64,000 nt of DNA from Halorussus limi (GCF_023238205.1 NZ_CP096659.1:2373626-2437625), one strand, 5' to 3'. Shown: positions 32,994 to 41,918, counted from the stretch's first letter. Notes: generated by a model not told the origin, from the letters alone. Numbers and translations are program-made.

Positions 32994-33422
32994 TCAGTCG
33001 GCTTCGCCTTCGCCGACCAGTTCGGCGCACATGTCGGCCTCGGCGTCGAAGCAGTCGGGACACTGCGGTTCGCGGTCGATGATGGTGTCGAGTCGCTCCG
33101 CGACGGTCTCGTCGATGACGCTCTCTAAGGCCTTCGCTTCGCTCGGGAACTCCTCGACTTCGAGGACGTTGTGGAGGAAGCGCTCGATGATGCAGTAGGT
33201 CTGGAGCGCCTCGCGGGCCTGCTCGATGCCTTCGTCGGTCAGCGAGACGCCCTTGTACTTCTCGTGGTCGGCGAGGCCCTTGTCCTGAAGCTTTCCGATC
33301 ATCTCGTTGACGCTCGCGGGACTCACGTCGAGGCGGTCGGCGAGGGCGCCGGTCGACGCCGGCCCGTTCTCCATCCGTTGCACGAGATATATCGCCTTCA
33401 GATACTGGTCTGCCGTGTTCAT
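32994..33422 (-). CDS. DtxR/MntR-family metal-dependent regulator (short form)
   Basis: This 142-residue protein has a DtxR-type winged helix (QYLKAIYLVQRMENGPASTG, ADRLDVSPASVNEMIGKLQD, wing YKGVSLTDEG) and a dimerisation/metal region (FLHNVLEVEEFPSEAKALES). It lacks the C-terminal SH3-like domain of the longer paralogue at 24909-25625. Instead it ends in a Cys-rich tail (PQCPDCFDAEADMCAEL) that could bind iron, zinc or redox signals. The start overlaps the ferritin-like gene's stop by four bases (ATGA), making them one operon. Probably controls iron storage or uptake genes. Confidence 0.9.
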   Translation of the reverse strand: MNTADQYLKAIYLVQRMENGPASTGALADRLDVSPASVNEMIGKLQDKGLADHEKYKGVSLTDEGIEQAREALQTYCIIERFLHNVLEVEEFPSEAKALESVIDETVAERLDTIIDREPQCPDCFDAEADMCAELVGEGEAD

Positions 33423-33910
33423 TCTCGGGCCTCCATGATTTTTGTCACTTCCTCGACTCCTTCGGCCTCTTCCTCGCGTATCGCCTTCAGGGTAGCGAGC
33501 AGTTCCTCGCGGTCGAGCGCGTAGTCGGTGTCGCTGGCCTCGACGGCTTCGATGAGGTCGTCGTAGAACTTGTACGCGGTCTCCTCGCCGTGGAGTTGGT
33601 CGTAGAGGACGCCGTCGAAGCCCTCGGGACCGGTCTGGGCGTAGCGGGCTTCCACCAGCGTCTGAACCTCTTCGAGCGGCACCGCTTCGGCGTTCAACTG
33701 ATCGATGAGACCCTCCAGTCGGTGACGGTGGTCCGCCGACTCCTCGCGGGCCTCCTCCAGCAGTTCCTCGACGTCCGCGTCGCGCTCGTCGGGCGAGAGC
33801 GTCTCGTAGTGACGCGCCGCGCGGACCTCGACGACCTCCTCCAATACGATGCCGATCTGGAGCAGGCGGGCGAGTTGGTTGTCGGTCGAGACCCGGTCGT
33901 TGACCGTCAT
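33419..33910 (-). CDS. Ferritin-like-domain protein
   Basis: This 163-residue protein is largely helical with the pattern of a ferritin-like four-helix bundle: NQLARLLQIGIVLEEVVEVR (helix 1), DVEELLEEAREESADHRHRL (helix 2 with ExxxxH-type ligand spacing), an intervening LVEARYAQTGPEGFDGVL loop, and GEETAYKFYDDLIEAVEASD with a late ExxY/H region. It probably stores or oxidises iron. I chose ATG 33908-33910 (MTVNDRVSTD); upstream codons are not protein-like. It is first gene of an operon with the DtxR-type regulator, and a palindrome lies 33-43 bases upstream. Confidence 0.85.
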   Translation of the reverse strand: MTVNDRVSTDNQLARLLQIGIVLEEVVEVRAARHYETLSPDERDADVEELLEEAREESADHRHRLEGLIDQLNAEAVPLEEVQTLVEARYAQTGPEGFDGVLYDQLHGEETAYKFYDDLIEAVEASDTDYALDREELLATLKAIREEEAEGVEEVTKIMEARE

Positions 33911-33942
33911 CCCGACCACCCGTAACTGTGCTTCGATACCGC

Positions 33943-33953
33943 TATCATTGATA
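33943..33953. promoter_or_regulatory. Small palindrome upstream of the ferritin-like/DtxR operon
   Basis: TATCATTGATA is a perfect inverted repeat (TATCA, T, TGATA) 33-43 bases upstream of the operon start, within the core promoter region. Its half-sites differ from the TTAG(A/G) type at the other two loci. A link with the operon's regulator is only inferred. Confidence 0.35.
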
Positions 33954-34082
33954 CACAGTCGGGAGTTGGGCGACTTAACACATTTGGTCCGGAAACCTAC
34001 TCGTGCGGTGGCGTCGGACCGAATCACCGAACGTCGGAAAACGCAGAAACGGAGAGAGACCGTAGAAACCGGAACCGAGCGG

Positions 34083-35297
34083 CTACTCGTGGAGTCGTTC
34101 CCGCACGCGGGTTTCGAGGTCTCCGCGAAGCTCCTCGACCTCGACTTCCTCGAGCACCGGGACGAAGAAGCCTTCGACCAGCATGTTGCGGGCCGACTCG
34201 TCGTCGAGTCCGCGGGAGGTCATGTAGAACATGTCCTCCTCGTCGATCTGGCCGACGGTGGCCGAGTGGCTCGCCTCGGTGTCGTGGTTGTTGATGATGA
34301 GTTTCGGCGACGCGTCGGCCTCGCTCTCGTCGCTCAGCATCAGGGTGTTCTCGCGCTGGTAGGAGTTGGTGTCCCACGCGTCACGGCCGACGTCTTGGAC
34401 GCCCTCGTAGACCGAGCGCGCGTCGTCGTCGAGCACGCCGCGAGTCACGAGGTCCGCGGTCGTGTGGGCCGTGTTGTGCCAGACTCGGGCCGCGATGTCG
34501 AAGTGCTGGTCGTCGTGACCGAAGAACGCGCCGACCGTCTTGGTCTCGGACCCCTCGCCGTCGAGGTTCGTCTCGACGGAGGACTTCGTGAGGCGCGAAC
34601 CGATGTTGCCCTCGACCCAGTTGACCGTGGCGTAGTCGTCGGCCTCGCCGCGCTTGAGCGTGTAGTTGTACGTCTCCTCGTCGAGGTCCTGTAGCGACCC
34701 GTACTGGACGTGGCTGTTCTCGCCCGCGGCGACCTCCACGATGCCGCTGTAGTAGCGGTCGCCGTCGACGTCTTCGCCGGTGTCCTGTCGCTCCAGAATC
34801 GTCACCGAACTCGACTGCTCGGTGACGACCAGCGTGTAGTTGAACAGCGACTGGGAGTGCTGGGTCGTCCGGATGGTCACGTCTTCGGCGTCGACGTTCT
34901 TCGGGACGTAGACCAGCGTGCCGGTGCTGAACAGCGCCGTCGAGAGCGCCGTGAGGTAGTTCTCCTCGGGGTCGATGACCGACCCGAAGTGTTCCTTCAG
35001 GAGGTCCTCGCGCTCGGAGACGGCCTCCGAGAGCGGCAGGACCTCGGCGTCCTCGGGACCGACTTGGTCCTTCTCCTCGGCGGCGTTCAGCGGGTCGACG
35101 AAGCTCTCGTAGTCGAGCGCGTCGAGGTTGGTCCAGTCGCGGCCCGGCGTCCGAATCACGTCGGGCATCTCCAACTCCTCGAGCGCCGCGAGGGCGTCGA
35201 GGCGAGTTTCGAGGAGCCAATCGGGTTCCCCGAGTTCGTCGGAAATCTCGCGGACCGTCTCCTCCGAGATGGTCTCGTGTACCTGCGTCGCAGTCAT
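34083..35297 (-). CDS. sufD: Fe-S cluster assembly protein SufD
   Basis: This 404-residue scaffold component of the SUF system pairs with SufB to bind SufC. Recognisable blocks are FGSVIDPEENYLTALSTALF, STGTLVYVPKNVDAEDVTI, the beta-helix core SVTILERQDTGEDVDGDR and NNHDTEASHSATVGQIDEED (the conserved C-terminal His/Asp region), ending LRGDLETRVRERLHE. It is the third and last gene of sufCBD; its ATG overlaps the sufB stop by four bases. The cluster is built on the scaffold and passed to apoproteins in the cytoplasm. Confidence 0.95.
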   Translation of the reverse strand: MTATQVHETISEETVREISDELGEPDWLLETRLDALAALEELEMPDVIRTPGRDWTNLDALDYESFVDPLNAAEEKDQVGPEDAEVLPLSEAVSEREDLLKEHFGSVIDPEENYLTALSTALFSTGTLVYVPKNVDAEDVTIRTTQHSQSLFNYTLVVTEQSSSVTILERQDTGEDVDGDRYYSGIVEVAAGENSHVQYGSLQDLDEETYNYTLKRGEADDYATVNWVEGNIGSRLTKSSVETNLDGEGSETKTVGAFFGHDDQHFDIAARVWHNTAHTTADLVTRGVLDDDARSVYEGVQDVGRDAWDTNSYQRENTLMLSDESEADASPKLIINNHDTEASHSATVGQIDEEDMFYMTSRGLDDESARNMLVEGFFVPVLEEVEVEELRGDLETRVRERLHE

Positions 35298-36724
35298 CCG
35301 AGACTCCCCTCCATTTCGAGTTCGATGAGTCGGTTGAGTTCGACGGCGTACTCGATGGGCAGTTCCTCCGTAATCGGCTCGATGAAGCCGGAGACGATCA
35401 TCTGCTTGGCGTCGTCGTCGTCCAGTCCGCGCGACTGGAGGTAGAAGACGTCTTCGTCCCCGATTTTACCGACGGTCGCCTCGTGGGCCACGTCGACCTT
35501 CGACTCGTCGATTTCCATGTACGGCATCGTGTCCGACGTACTCTCGTTGTCGAACATCAGCGCGTCACACTCCACCGACGTCGAGGAGTGTTCGGCACCC
35601 TCCGAGATGTGGACGAGACCGCGGTAGTTGGTGCGGCCGCCGTCTTTGCTGATGGACTTCGACTCGATGGTCGACTTTGTGTGGGGCGCGTTGTGGTAGA
35701 CCTTCGCGCCGGTGTCGATGTTCTGGCCTTCGCCCGCGAACGCGATGGTGATGTTGTTCGCGCTCGCGCCGCGACCCTTCAGGATGGTGCAGGGGTAGAG
35801 CATGGTGGCCTTCGACCCCATGCTGCCCGATACCCACTCCATGCGGCCGCCCTTCTCGACGATAGCGCGCTTGGTGTTGAGGTTGAACGTGTTCTTCGAC
35901 CAGTTCTGCACGGTCGAGTACTGAACGTGGGCGTCCTCGCCGACGAACACCTCGACGCCACCGGAGTGGAGGTTGTGACTGCCGTACTTGGGCGCACTGC
36001 AGCCTTCGATGTAGTGAACCTCCGAACCCTTCTCGGCGATGATGAGGGTGTGCTCGAACTGGCCCATGCCTTCCGAGTTCATGCGGAAGTAAGCCTGCAC
36101 CGGCATCTCGACGGTCACGTCCTCGGGCACGTAGACGAAGCTCCCGCCACTCCAGACTGCGCCGTGGAGAGCGGCGAACTTGTTGTCGCTCGGGGGCACG
36201 CAGGAGGTCATGAAGTGTTCCTTCACGAGGTCCTCGTGTTCGCGGACGGCCTCGTCCATGTTGCAGAACACGACGCCCTTCTCCTCCCACTGCTCCTGCA
36301 TGTTCTGGTAGACGACTTCGGACTCGTATTGGGCACCCACGCCCGACAGCGCCTTTCGCTCGGCTTCCGGAATGCCGAGTTTCTCGAAGGTGTCCTGAAT
36401 GTCTTCCGGCAGGTCGTCCCAGCTATCGGCGCCCTCGCGCTTATCCACGTCGGGTCGGATGTAGGGGACGATTTCCTCGACGTCGAGTTCCGTGAGGTCC
36501 GGTTGGCCGGGCCAGTCGGTCGGCATCGGCATGTTCTGCCAGTGTTCGAGCGCCCGGAGGCGCCGGTCGAGCATCCACTCGGGTTCGTCCTTGTCCTCGC
36601 TGATGAGGCGGACGACCTCCTCGGTCAGTCCCTTGTCCGAGCGGACCGCCGCGCTCTCCTCTTTCTTGAACGCGAAACGTTCCTCGGTGTTGGTCTCTTT
36701 CAGTTGGTCTTGTTCCGAACTCAT
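35294..36724 (-). CDS. sufB: Fe-S cluster assembly protein SufB
   Basis: This 476-residue main scaffold for cluster assembly has the hallmark GGSFVYVPEDVTVEMPVQAY and RMNSEGMGQFEHTLIIAEKG, the core IEGCSAPKYGSHNLHSGGVE with a Cys candidate for cluster or sulfur binding, VSGSMGSKATMLYPCTILKG, and the C-terminal DESKVDVAHEATVGKIGDED. The N-terminal extension is acidic. It is the middle gene of sufCBD, 9 bases after sufC and overlapping sufD. SufB-type Fe-S assembly is the principal system in archaea; no SufS/SufE partner lies in the window. Confidence 0.96.
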   Translation of the reverse strand: MSSEQDQLKETNTEERFAFKKEESAAVRSDKGLTEEVVRLISEDKDEPEWMLDRRLRALEHWQNMPMPTDWPGQPDLTELDVEEIVPYIRPDVDKREGADSWDDLPEDIQDTFEKLGIPEAERKALSGVGAQYESEVVYQNMQEQWEEKGVVFCNMDEAVREHEDLVKEHFMTSCVPPSDNKFAALHGAVWSGGSFVYVPEDVTVEMPVQAYFRMNSEGMGQFEHTLIIAEKGSEVHYIEGCSAPKYGSHNLHSGGVEVFVGEDAHVQYSTVQNWSKNTFNLNTKRAIVEKGGRMEWVSGSMGSKATMLYPCTILKGRGASANNITIAFAGEGQNIDTGAKVYHNAPHTKSTIESKSISKDGGRTNYRGLVHISEGAEHSSTSVECDALMFDNESTSDTMPYMEIDESKVDVAHEATVGKIGDEDVFYLQSRGLDDDDAKQMIVSGFIEPITEELPIEYAVELNRLIELEMEGSLG

Positions 36725-36733
36725 GCTATCACC

Positions 36734-37642
36734 TTACGCAGCCTCGTAGACTTCTTCTCGGACCCAGTCGTACCCCTTGTCTTCCAGCTTCTCGGCGAGT
36801 TCCGCGCCGCCGCTCATGGCGATTTCGCCGTCGAGCATGACGTGAACGTGGTCGGGCTCGACGTAGTCGAGAATCCGCTGGTAGTGGGTGATCTGGAGGA
36901 TACCGGTTCCCTGCTCGTCGCGCAGGGCGTTGATGCCGTTCGATACGTCCTGCAGGCGGTCGATGTCGAGACCGGAGTCGATCTCGTCGAGGACCGCGAT
37001 GGACGGTTCGAGGATGGCGGCCTGAAGCACTTCGTTTTGCTTCTTCTCGCCGCCGGAGAAGCCCGCGTTGAGGTAGCGCTGGGCGAACTTCTCGTCCATG
37101 TCGAGCAGTTCCATCTTCTCGGAGAGTATCTGCTGGAACTCCGCGACGTCGACCTCGCCCTCGTCGGCGGGGCCTTCCATGGGGCTGGTGTCGTAGCCCG
37201 CGTCCTCCTCGTCGGCCTCGGCTTCCTCCTCGTCTTCGTCCTCGAAGAGTTCCTCGCGCTCGTCGAGTTTGGCGTTGAGCGCCTGTCGGAGGAAGTTGAC
37301 CATCGTGACGCCCTCGATTTCGGCCGGATACTGGAAGCCGAGGAAGACGCCGAGCGCCGCGCGCTCGTTCGGTTCGAGGTCGAGCAAGTTCCACGAGAGT
37401 TTGTCCTCGGGAATCTCCTCGCCGTACTCCTCGTCGTCGAGGGTGAGGATGACCTCGCCCTCGGTGACTTCGTAGGCCGGGTGTCCGGCGATTACTTTCG
37501 CTGTGGTGGACTTGCCGCTCCCGTTCGGTCCCATCAGCGCGTGAATTTCTCCCGAGTTGACTTGGAGGTCGACGCCGTCGAGAATCTTCTCGTCGGCTTC
37601 GACGACCTCTGCGTGTAGATTTTTGAGTTCGAGCGTTGCCAT
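36734..37642 (-). CDS. sufC: Fe-S cluster assembly ATPase SufC
   Basis: This 302-residue ABC ATPase works with SufBD. Walker A is GPNGSGKST (residues 38-46), the signature SGGEKKQNEV, and Walker B AVLDEIDSGLD, with H-loop ITHYQRIL. A long acidic insertion (EDEDEEEAEADEEDAGYDTS) between the Q-loop and the signature is a haloarchaeal feature. I used ATG 37640-37642 (MATLELKNLH); an ATG four codons earlier (37652-37654) lies inside the palindrome. The first gene of sufCBD. A DtxR-type palindrome overlaps the start region, so the operon is probably iron-regulated. Confidence 0.96.
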   Translation of the reverse strand: MATLELKNLHAEVVEADEKILDGVDLQVNSGEIHALMGPNGSGKSTTAKVIAGHPAYEVTEGEVILTLDDEEYGEEIPEDKLSWNLLDLEPNERAALGVFLGFQYPAEIEGVTMVNFLRQALNAKLDEREELFEDEDEEEAEADEEDAGYDTSPMEGPADEGEVDVAEFQQILSEKMELLDMDEKFAQRYLNAGFSGGEKKQNEVLQAAILEPSIAVLDEIDSGLDIDRLQDVSNGINALRDEQGTGILQITHYQRILDYVEPDHVHVMLDGEIAMSGGAELAEKLEDKGYDWVREEVYEAA

Positions 37643-37644
37643 TG

Positions 37645-37658
37645 TTAGGTTCACCTAA
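37645..37658. promoter_or_regulatory. sufC: DtxR-type palindrome at the sufCBD start
   Basis: TTAGGTTCACCTAA is a perfect TTAGG-N4-CCTAA inverted repeat 3-16 bases upstream of the chosen sufC ATG. The half-site TTAGG/CCTAA is the core of the bacterial DtxR box, and a near-identical palindrome lies at 24883-24896 in front of a DtxR/SirR gene. A minus-strand TATA-like ATTATGG near 37687-37693 would start transcription a few bases upstream of the palindrome. Confidence 0.7.
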
Positions 37659-37793
37659 GTCGTTCGGAGAAAGGGTTGTGCGACCCATAATGCTTTCGCA
37701 TTCACACGTAAATGGTTTCGCGCCGCCGAAAAATATCTTTCCGGAATGGGAAAAGCTATCACGTGAGAGGACGAGTCGCGTCGGAGTCGCGAC

Positions 37794-40526
37794 TCAGACG
37801 AAACTGCCGAGTCCGGTCTGCTCCTGCCCGGATTTCACCTCGTCCCACGAGATGTCGAGGGCCTCGAGGACGCGTTCGATGGGTCCTTGGAGGGTCTTGT
37901 CGAGCATCTTGTCCCAATCGACCTCGAACTCGTCGGGCACTTGGTCGGCGAACTCGAAGCAGACCACGTCGGGGTCCTTCTTGAATTCCCTGTAGAGGCG
38001 GTCTTCCTTCGAGTTTCCGCTCGGGTCGAAGCCTTGTTCGCTCTCCATCCGCTGCCAGAAGTCCGGATGCACGCCCTCCAAGTAGAGTCGCTTGGGTTTG
38101 CTCCCCCGTTGGAAGTTCGTCCCGAGCATCAGGTTGGCGTACTTCGCGCCCCGGACCTGCGCGGTGTCGGTGTCGTAGGCGTCGAGTCGCTTGCCGATGC
38201 CGCCGGGGATGCCGACGTCGTCCAGATTCACGTTGCCGCTCTGGTAGTCCTCGATGACGCCGTGGACGTACTCCTTCACGTCGTCGAGGTCCTCGCCGTG
38301 GACGATCATGTCGATGACGCGCTTCTGGACCTCCTTCGTGATGGGCGCGATGTCCGACCGCTTGTACTCGAAGCCCGTGATGTCGATGTCGTCGACGTCC
38401 TTGCCCTCCTTCCAGACGATGTGGCCCGCGTAGCGTTTCTTCGTGCCCGCTTGGAAGAACCGCCGATAGAGCTTCTCGAACTCGATTTGGAAGCGGTGTT
38501 CCTCGGCGTCGAGGTTCTCGCGCGCGAAGTCGTCGTACGACTCGTTGATTCGCTCTTCGAGTTCGAAGGAGTTCTCTATCGCCTCCTCTTTCTCGACGTC
38601 GCGGCCGATTTCCAGCATCACCGAGTCGGTGTCGCCGTAGATGACCTCGTAGTCGAAGTCGTTGACCGTCTCCTCGGTGTAGTTGATGACCTCGCGTCCG
38701 GTCGCCGTGACCGCCGCGGCGTTGTCCTTGTCGTACAGGCGGAACCGGTCCCACCCCGAGACGCCGTACAGCGAGTTCATGACCACCTTGACGGAGGCCT
38801 GCTGGTTGTCGTAGCGCTCGTAGGCCTCGGTTCCGGGGTCGTGCTGGTCGCGCAGTTGCTTCTTCTCCTCGCGTTCGGCCAGCAACTCCTCTATCATCTC
38901 CCGCATCATCCCGGCGGGTTCCTTCCGGAAGTGCTGGCCCGTCGGCGTGCGGTAGGTCTCGCCGTCGAACTCGTCGGGGTCGACCTTGGTCTCGGGCGAG
39001 GCGTTGACCGTCCACATGCACATCGGGTACAGCGACTTCAGGTCCAGCACCGAGACGTTCTCGCGGACGCCCGTGATGGGTTCGAAGACGGCACCGCCCT
39101 CGAACTCCTCGCCGGACTCGACGGTCCCCTTGGACGGGAGCGCGAACTCCCCGTGGGCCTTGTGGAGGACGTACATGTCGACGGCGTCGCCGGCCGTCGG
39201 CGCGTCCTCTAGCTTGCACCCGACGAACGACGCGACCTCCTCGAAGAACGCGACGATGTCCTGCTTGCGGTCGAGTTCCACGCAGAGTTCGACGTCCCGA
39301 AGGTTGTACTCCAGCAGGCGCTCGGGGTCGTCCTCCCAGAGGTCGCCGATGTCGCCGCTGTAGCGCTCCTTGCCGACGCCGAGTTCGACCTCGCCGACCG
39401 CGTCGAGTCGGTAGGATTCGAGTTCTGTCCGCTGGTTGCTCTTGTACGCCCGCAGCAGGTCGAAGACGACTCGGCCCTTGACGTCGGGGCCGTTCCAGTC
39501 CGAGCGCCAGACCTCGTTCACCCGTGAGAGTCGGTCGATGTCGAGGTCGTAGTCGTGGTTGGGACTCTGGAGTCGCTCCATCCGGTCGAGGAGGTACGGC
39601 GCGTCGAAGTCGGCGAAGTTCCACCCCGTGAGGATGTCGGGGTTCGTCTCCTCGACGTAGTCGACGAACGCCTCCAGCATCGCCTCCTCCTCCTCGAACA
39701 CTCGAACGTCGGCCTCGAAGTCGTCCTCGATGGGGTCGTACTCCGCCAGGGCCGCGGGACCGTCGACGCCGGCCGGCGACTGGTAGAGCCAGTTGACGTA
39801 CTCGTCGCGGTAGGAGTCGTGGGAGGTGAGACAGATGATGGTCTCCTCGCCGTCCTCGGGGAACCCCTGCCTGTCGTCGACTTCGATGTCGAAGGTGTTC
39901 ACCCGCGGCGTGACGTTCGCGTCGACGGGTTCGATCTCCTCGTGGGAGATGCGGATGTTCCCGTCGTCAGCGCGGCGCTCGGGCACCCTGACGCCGCTCT
40001 TGATGTCCTTGTCGATGAGCAGGCGGTTCGGGAACAGGATGTCCGCCTCGTAGTGGTCGAACTCGTCGCGGACCTGTCCGACGTCTCGGGGCGTTCGCCC
40101 GATTATCTTGACGAGGCGATTGCCACGGATGGACTCGAACGGGTCGCCGTTCTCGTCGGTCTCGTGGTAGGTGAGTAGCCCGTCGTACTGCGCTATCCGC
40201 GCGTCGTCGACGTTCTCGGCCGGCGCGTAGAAGTACGGCTCGAAATCGTAGACTTCGACGTGTTCTAGCTGCTGGTCGTCCGTGCGCCCGAACACGTGGA
40301 CGACCGGTTCCTTGTCGTCGCCCGACCCTTCGACGGTGTAATCGACCTGCACGACGGAGAGTTCGACCTCGCCGTCGGCGTCGGGAAGCCAGTCGTCGTC
40401 GCCGACGACCGAGGCGGCGGGTTGGTGGTCGCTACCGGCGACCGCGCGGGCCTCCGCCTCGACGTCGCGGTCGTCGCCGCCGCCGTCGGAGAAGTCGGTA
40501 AGTGTCGTAGACCCCGAATCGCTCAT
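37794..40526 (-). CDS. polB: DNA polymerase of family B (replicative PolB), intein-free
   Basis: This 910-residue polymerase has an acidic disordered N-terminus (about 45 residues). Exo I (NTFDIEVDD) and Exo II (ILTGWNFADFDAPYLL) show a 3'-5' proofreading domain; a later YNLRDVELC fits Exo III. Polymerase motifs are DLKSLYPMCM (motif A), VVMNSLYGVSG (motif B) and YGDTDSVML (motif C). The C-terminus GQEQTGLGSFV is a PIP box for PCNA binding. All catalytic motifs are uninterrupted, whereas many haloarchaeal polB genes carry inteins. A TATA-like GTTTTTAG lies about 27 bases before ATG 40524-40526. Confidence 0.97.
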   Translation of the reverse strand: MSDSGSTTLTDFSDGGGDDRDVEAEARAVAGSDHQPAASVVGDDDWLPDADGEVELSVVQVDYTVEGSGDDKEPVVHVFGRTDDQQLEHVEVYDFEPYFYAPAENVDDARIAQYDGLLTYHETDENGDPFESIRGNRLVKIIGRTPRDVGQVRDEFDHYEADILFPNRLLIDKDIKSGVRVPERRADDGNIRISHEEIEPVDANVTPRVNTFDIEVDDRQGFPEDGEETIICLTSHDSYRDEYVNWLYQSPAGVDGPAALAEYDPIEDDFEADVRVFEEEEAMLEAFVDYVEETNPDILTGWNFADFDAPYLLDRMERLQSPNHDYDLDIDRLSRVNEVWRSDWNGPDVKGRVVFDLLRAYKSNQRTELESYRLDAVGEVELGVGKERYSGDIGDLWEDDPERLLEYNLRDVELCVELDRKQDIVAFFEEVASFVGCKLEDAPTAGDAVDMYVLHKAHGEFALPSKGTVESGEEFEGGAVFEPITGVRENVSVLDLKSLYPMCMWTVNASPETKVDPDEFDGETYRTPTGQHFRKEPAGMMREMIEELLAEREEKKQLRDQHDPGTEAYERYDNQQASVKVVMNSLYGVSGWDRFRLYDKDNAAAVTATGREVINYTEETVNDFDYEVIYGDTDSVMLEIGRDVEKEEAIENSFELEERINESYDDFARENLDAEEHRFQIEFEKLYRRFFQAGTKKRYAGHIVWKEGKDVDDIDITGFEYKRSDIAPITKEVQKRVIDMIVHGEDLDDVKEYVHGVIEDYQSGNVNLDDVGIPGGIGKRLDAYDTDTAQVRGAKYANLMLGTNFQRGSKPKRLYLEGVHPDFWQRMESEQGFDPSGNSKEDRLYREFKKDPDVVCFEFADQVPDEFEVDWDKMLDKTLQGPIERVLEALDISWDEVKSGQEQTGLGSFV

Positions 40527-40640
40527 GTGAATCGACTTTGGCGCATTCGGCTAAAAACCCTCCCTTCTGCGACCCCGACGAGGTGTCTAAGGGAAAGCTA
40601 TATAATGTGTTAACACTTACCACGGGACGAGGTGACGCCT

Positions 40641-40826
40641 ATGTCCGACCACGTCAACCCTGGCGACGAGCTGGACCGTGCGGAAGCGGCGCTTCCCGAG
40701 GCCGCGGAGACGGAAGCACCCATCGAGGCCTACGAGACGGAGGACGGCGTCGTATTCTATGACGCGGACAATCCGTTGGCGTGGTTGAAGGCGGGACGAC
40801 CGCTCACGCTCGAAGAGCAGATCTGA
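40641..40826 (+). CDS. 61-residue acidic microprotein of haloarchaeal type
   Basis: From ATG 40641 the frame encodes 61 residues: MSDHVNPGDELDRAEAALPE followed by an acidic middle (AAETEAPIEAYETEDGVVFY) and DADNPLAWLKAGRPLTLEEQ plus Ile. The GVVFYDADNPLAWL block looks like a structured C-terminal motif shared by short haloarchaeal proteins. A TATATAAT box lies about 40 bases upstream. It is divergent from polB, 114 bases apart. Function unknown. Confidence 0.72.
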   Translation: MSDHVNPGDELDRAEAALPEAAETEAPIEAYETEDGVVFYDADNPLAWLKAGRPLTLEEQI

Positions 40827-40974
40827 CGACCGGCGACCGACCGTCGCCGACTTCTCCGACTCCCCGACGGCCGCGTTCGGCGACCGGGAAGCCGGTATCC
40901 AACGACCGGGACGACCGCTTCGACGACCGACGAGGACGAAGCGTTTTTCCTCGTTCCCTTTCGACTTTCGAACA

Positions 40975-41409
40975 GTGGCTCCCGACGATTCGACGCCGGA
41001 CGACAGCGAGGACCCGGTAGCCGAACTGCTCCCCGAGGACCCGCCGCAGGCCGAGGCCGACCTGCTCCCGGACGACCCGGCCGAGAACCTCGGACCCGAC
41101 CCGCCGCGAGTCCCCGACACGTCGAGCAACGACGCCGACCCGGAGGTCAAACGGAAGTTCTGGTCGCTGGTCATCGTCTTCAACGTCGCGCTGTTCGGTA
41201 TGAGCCTCGGCCTGATGCTCGCCGGGTTCGAGGGGCGCTGGCGAGTCGGCGGCGCGATGTTCGCCGTGGGCGCGTTCGCGTTCCTCCGCGGTTGGCACGG
41301 CTACCGGAACGTCCGAGACGAATCTGACGACGACGGAGGAGACGACTCCGGCGACGCCGACGACTCCGACGCGTCCGTCGCCGACGATGCGGAACTCCAG
41401 AAGGACTAA
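40975..41409 (+). CDS. Acidic membrane protein with two helices
   Basis: This 144-residue protein, from GTG 40975, has a long acidic, proline-rich N-terminal segment (about 55 residues, PDDSEDPVAELLPEDPPQAE), two hydrophobic helices (SLVIVFNVALFGMSLGLMLA and VGGAMFAVGAFAFLRG) and an Asp-rich cytoplasmic tail. The layout resembles haloarchaeal DUF7322-type proteins, but I give that as a possibility only. It lies 25 bases before the next gene, so they could be co-transcribed. Confidence 0.72.
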   Translation: MAPDDSTPDDSEDPVAELLPEDPPQAEADLLPDDPAENLGPDPPRVPDTSSNDADPEVKRKFWSLVIVFNVALFGMSLGLMLAGFEGRWRVGGAMFAVGAFAFLRGWHGYRNVRDESDDDGGDDSGDADDSDASVADDAELQKD

Positions 41410-41434
41410 CCGCGCGCCGGACCTACGGACGGTC

Positions 41435-41860
41435 ATGCGAACCGTCCGGGACGAGTCGGGAGACCTACTCTTGTTACTCGCGGAGTCGAGCGACGCCTGC
41501 AGGGTCCGGGACCCCGAGACCGGCGAGGAGAGCTACCGCGACGGCGACGACCTCGAACTCGTCTCCGGGGAGTCGCCGCTGACCGCGGCGGCCCGCGCGG
41601 TTCCGGAACCCGCCCGCGCTGTCCTGACCGCGACGCCCGACGAGCGCGCGCTCGGCCTGCTGGTGGACCTCGCCCGGCGTGGTCCCCACTCGGTCAGACA
41701 CCTGCTCTCGGCGACCGACCTCTGCGAGAGCGACCTGCTCGGTCTGCTCACGGAGTTCCGCGCCGCCGGTCTGGTCGAGGAGACCGACGTAATGGGCGAG
41801 CGCGGTTACGCGACCACCGACCGGGCGGACGAGGGACTCGCACTGCTGACCGGCGAGTAA
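41435..41860 (+). CDS. Winged-helix-type regulator or RNA-binding protein, unassigned
   Basis: This 141-residue protein, from ATG 41435 (MRTVRDESGDLLLLL), has an N-terminal beta part (CRVRDPETGEESYRDGDDLE) and a C-terminal helical half that reads as a winged helix: LVDLARRGPHSVRHLLSATD, LCESDLLGLLTEFRAAGLVE, then a wing (GERGYATTDRADEGLALL). It follows the acidic membrane protein by 25 bases. No family name is safe from sequence; a DNA-binding role is inferred from the fold pattern. Confidence 0.7.
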   Translation: MRTVRDESGDLLLLLAESSDACRVRDPETGEESYRDGDDLELVSGESPLTAAARAVPEPARAVLTATPDERALGLLVDLARRGPHSVRHLLSATDLCESDLLGLLTEFRAAGLVEETDVMGERGYATTDRADEGLALLTGE

Positions 41861-41918
41861 CCAATCTCTACCGACCGCAGAGAAACATTTTCGTTGCTAA
41901 AAGGAACCTATATCAACG

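Noticed and set aside
37794-40526. Intein in polB
   Set aside because: All polymerase motifs are continuous and the total length fits an intein-free enzyme.
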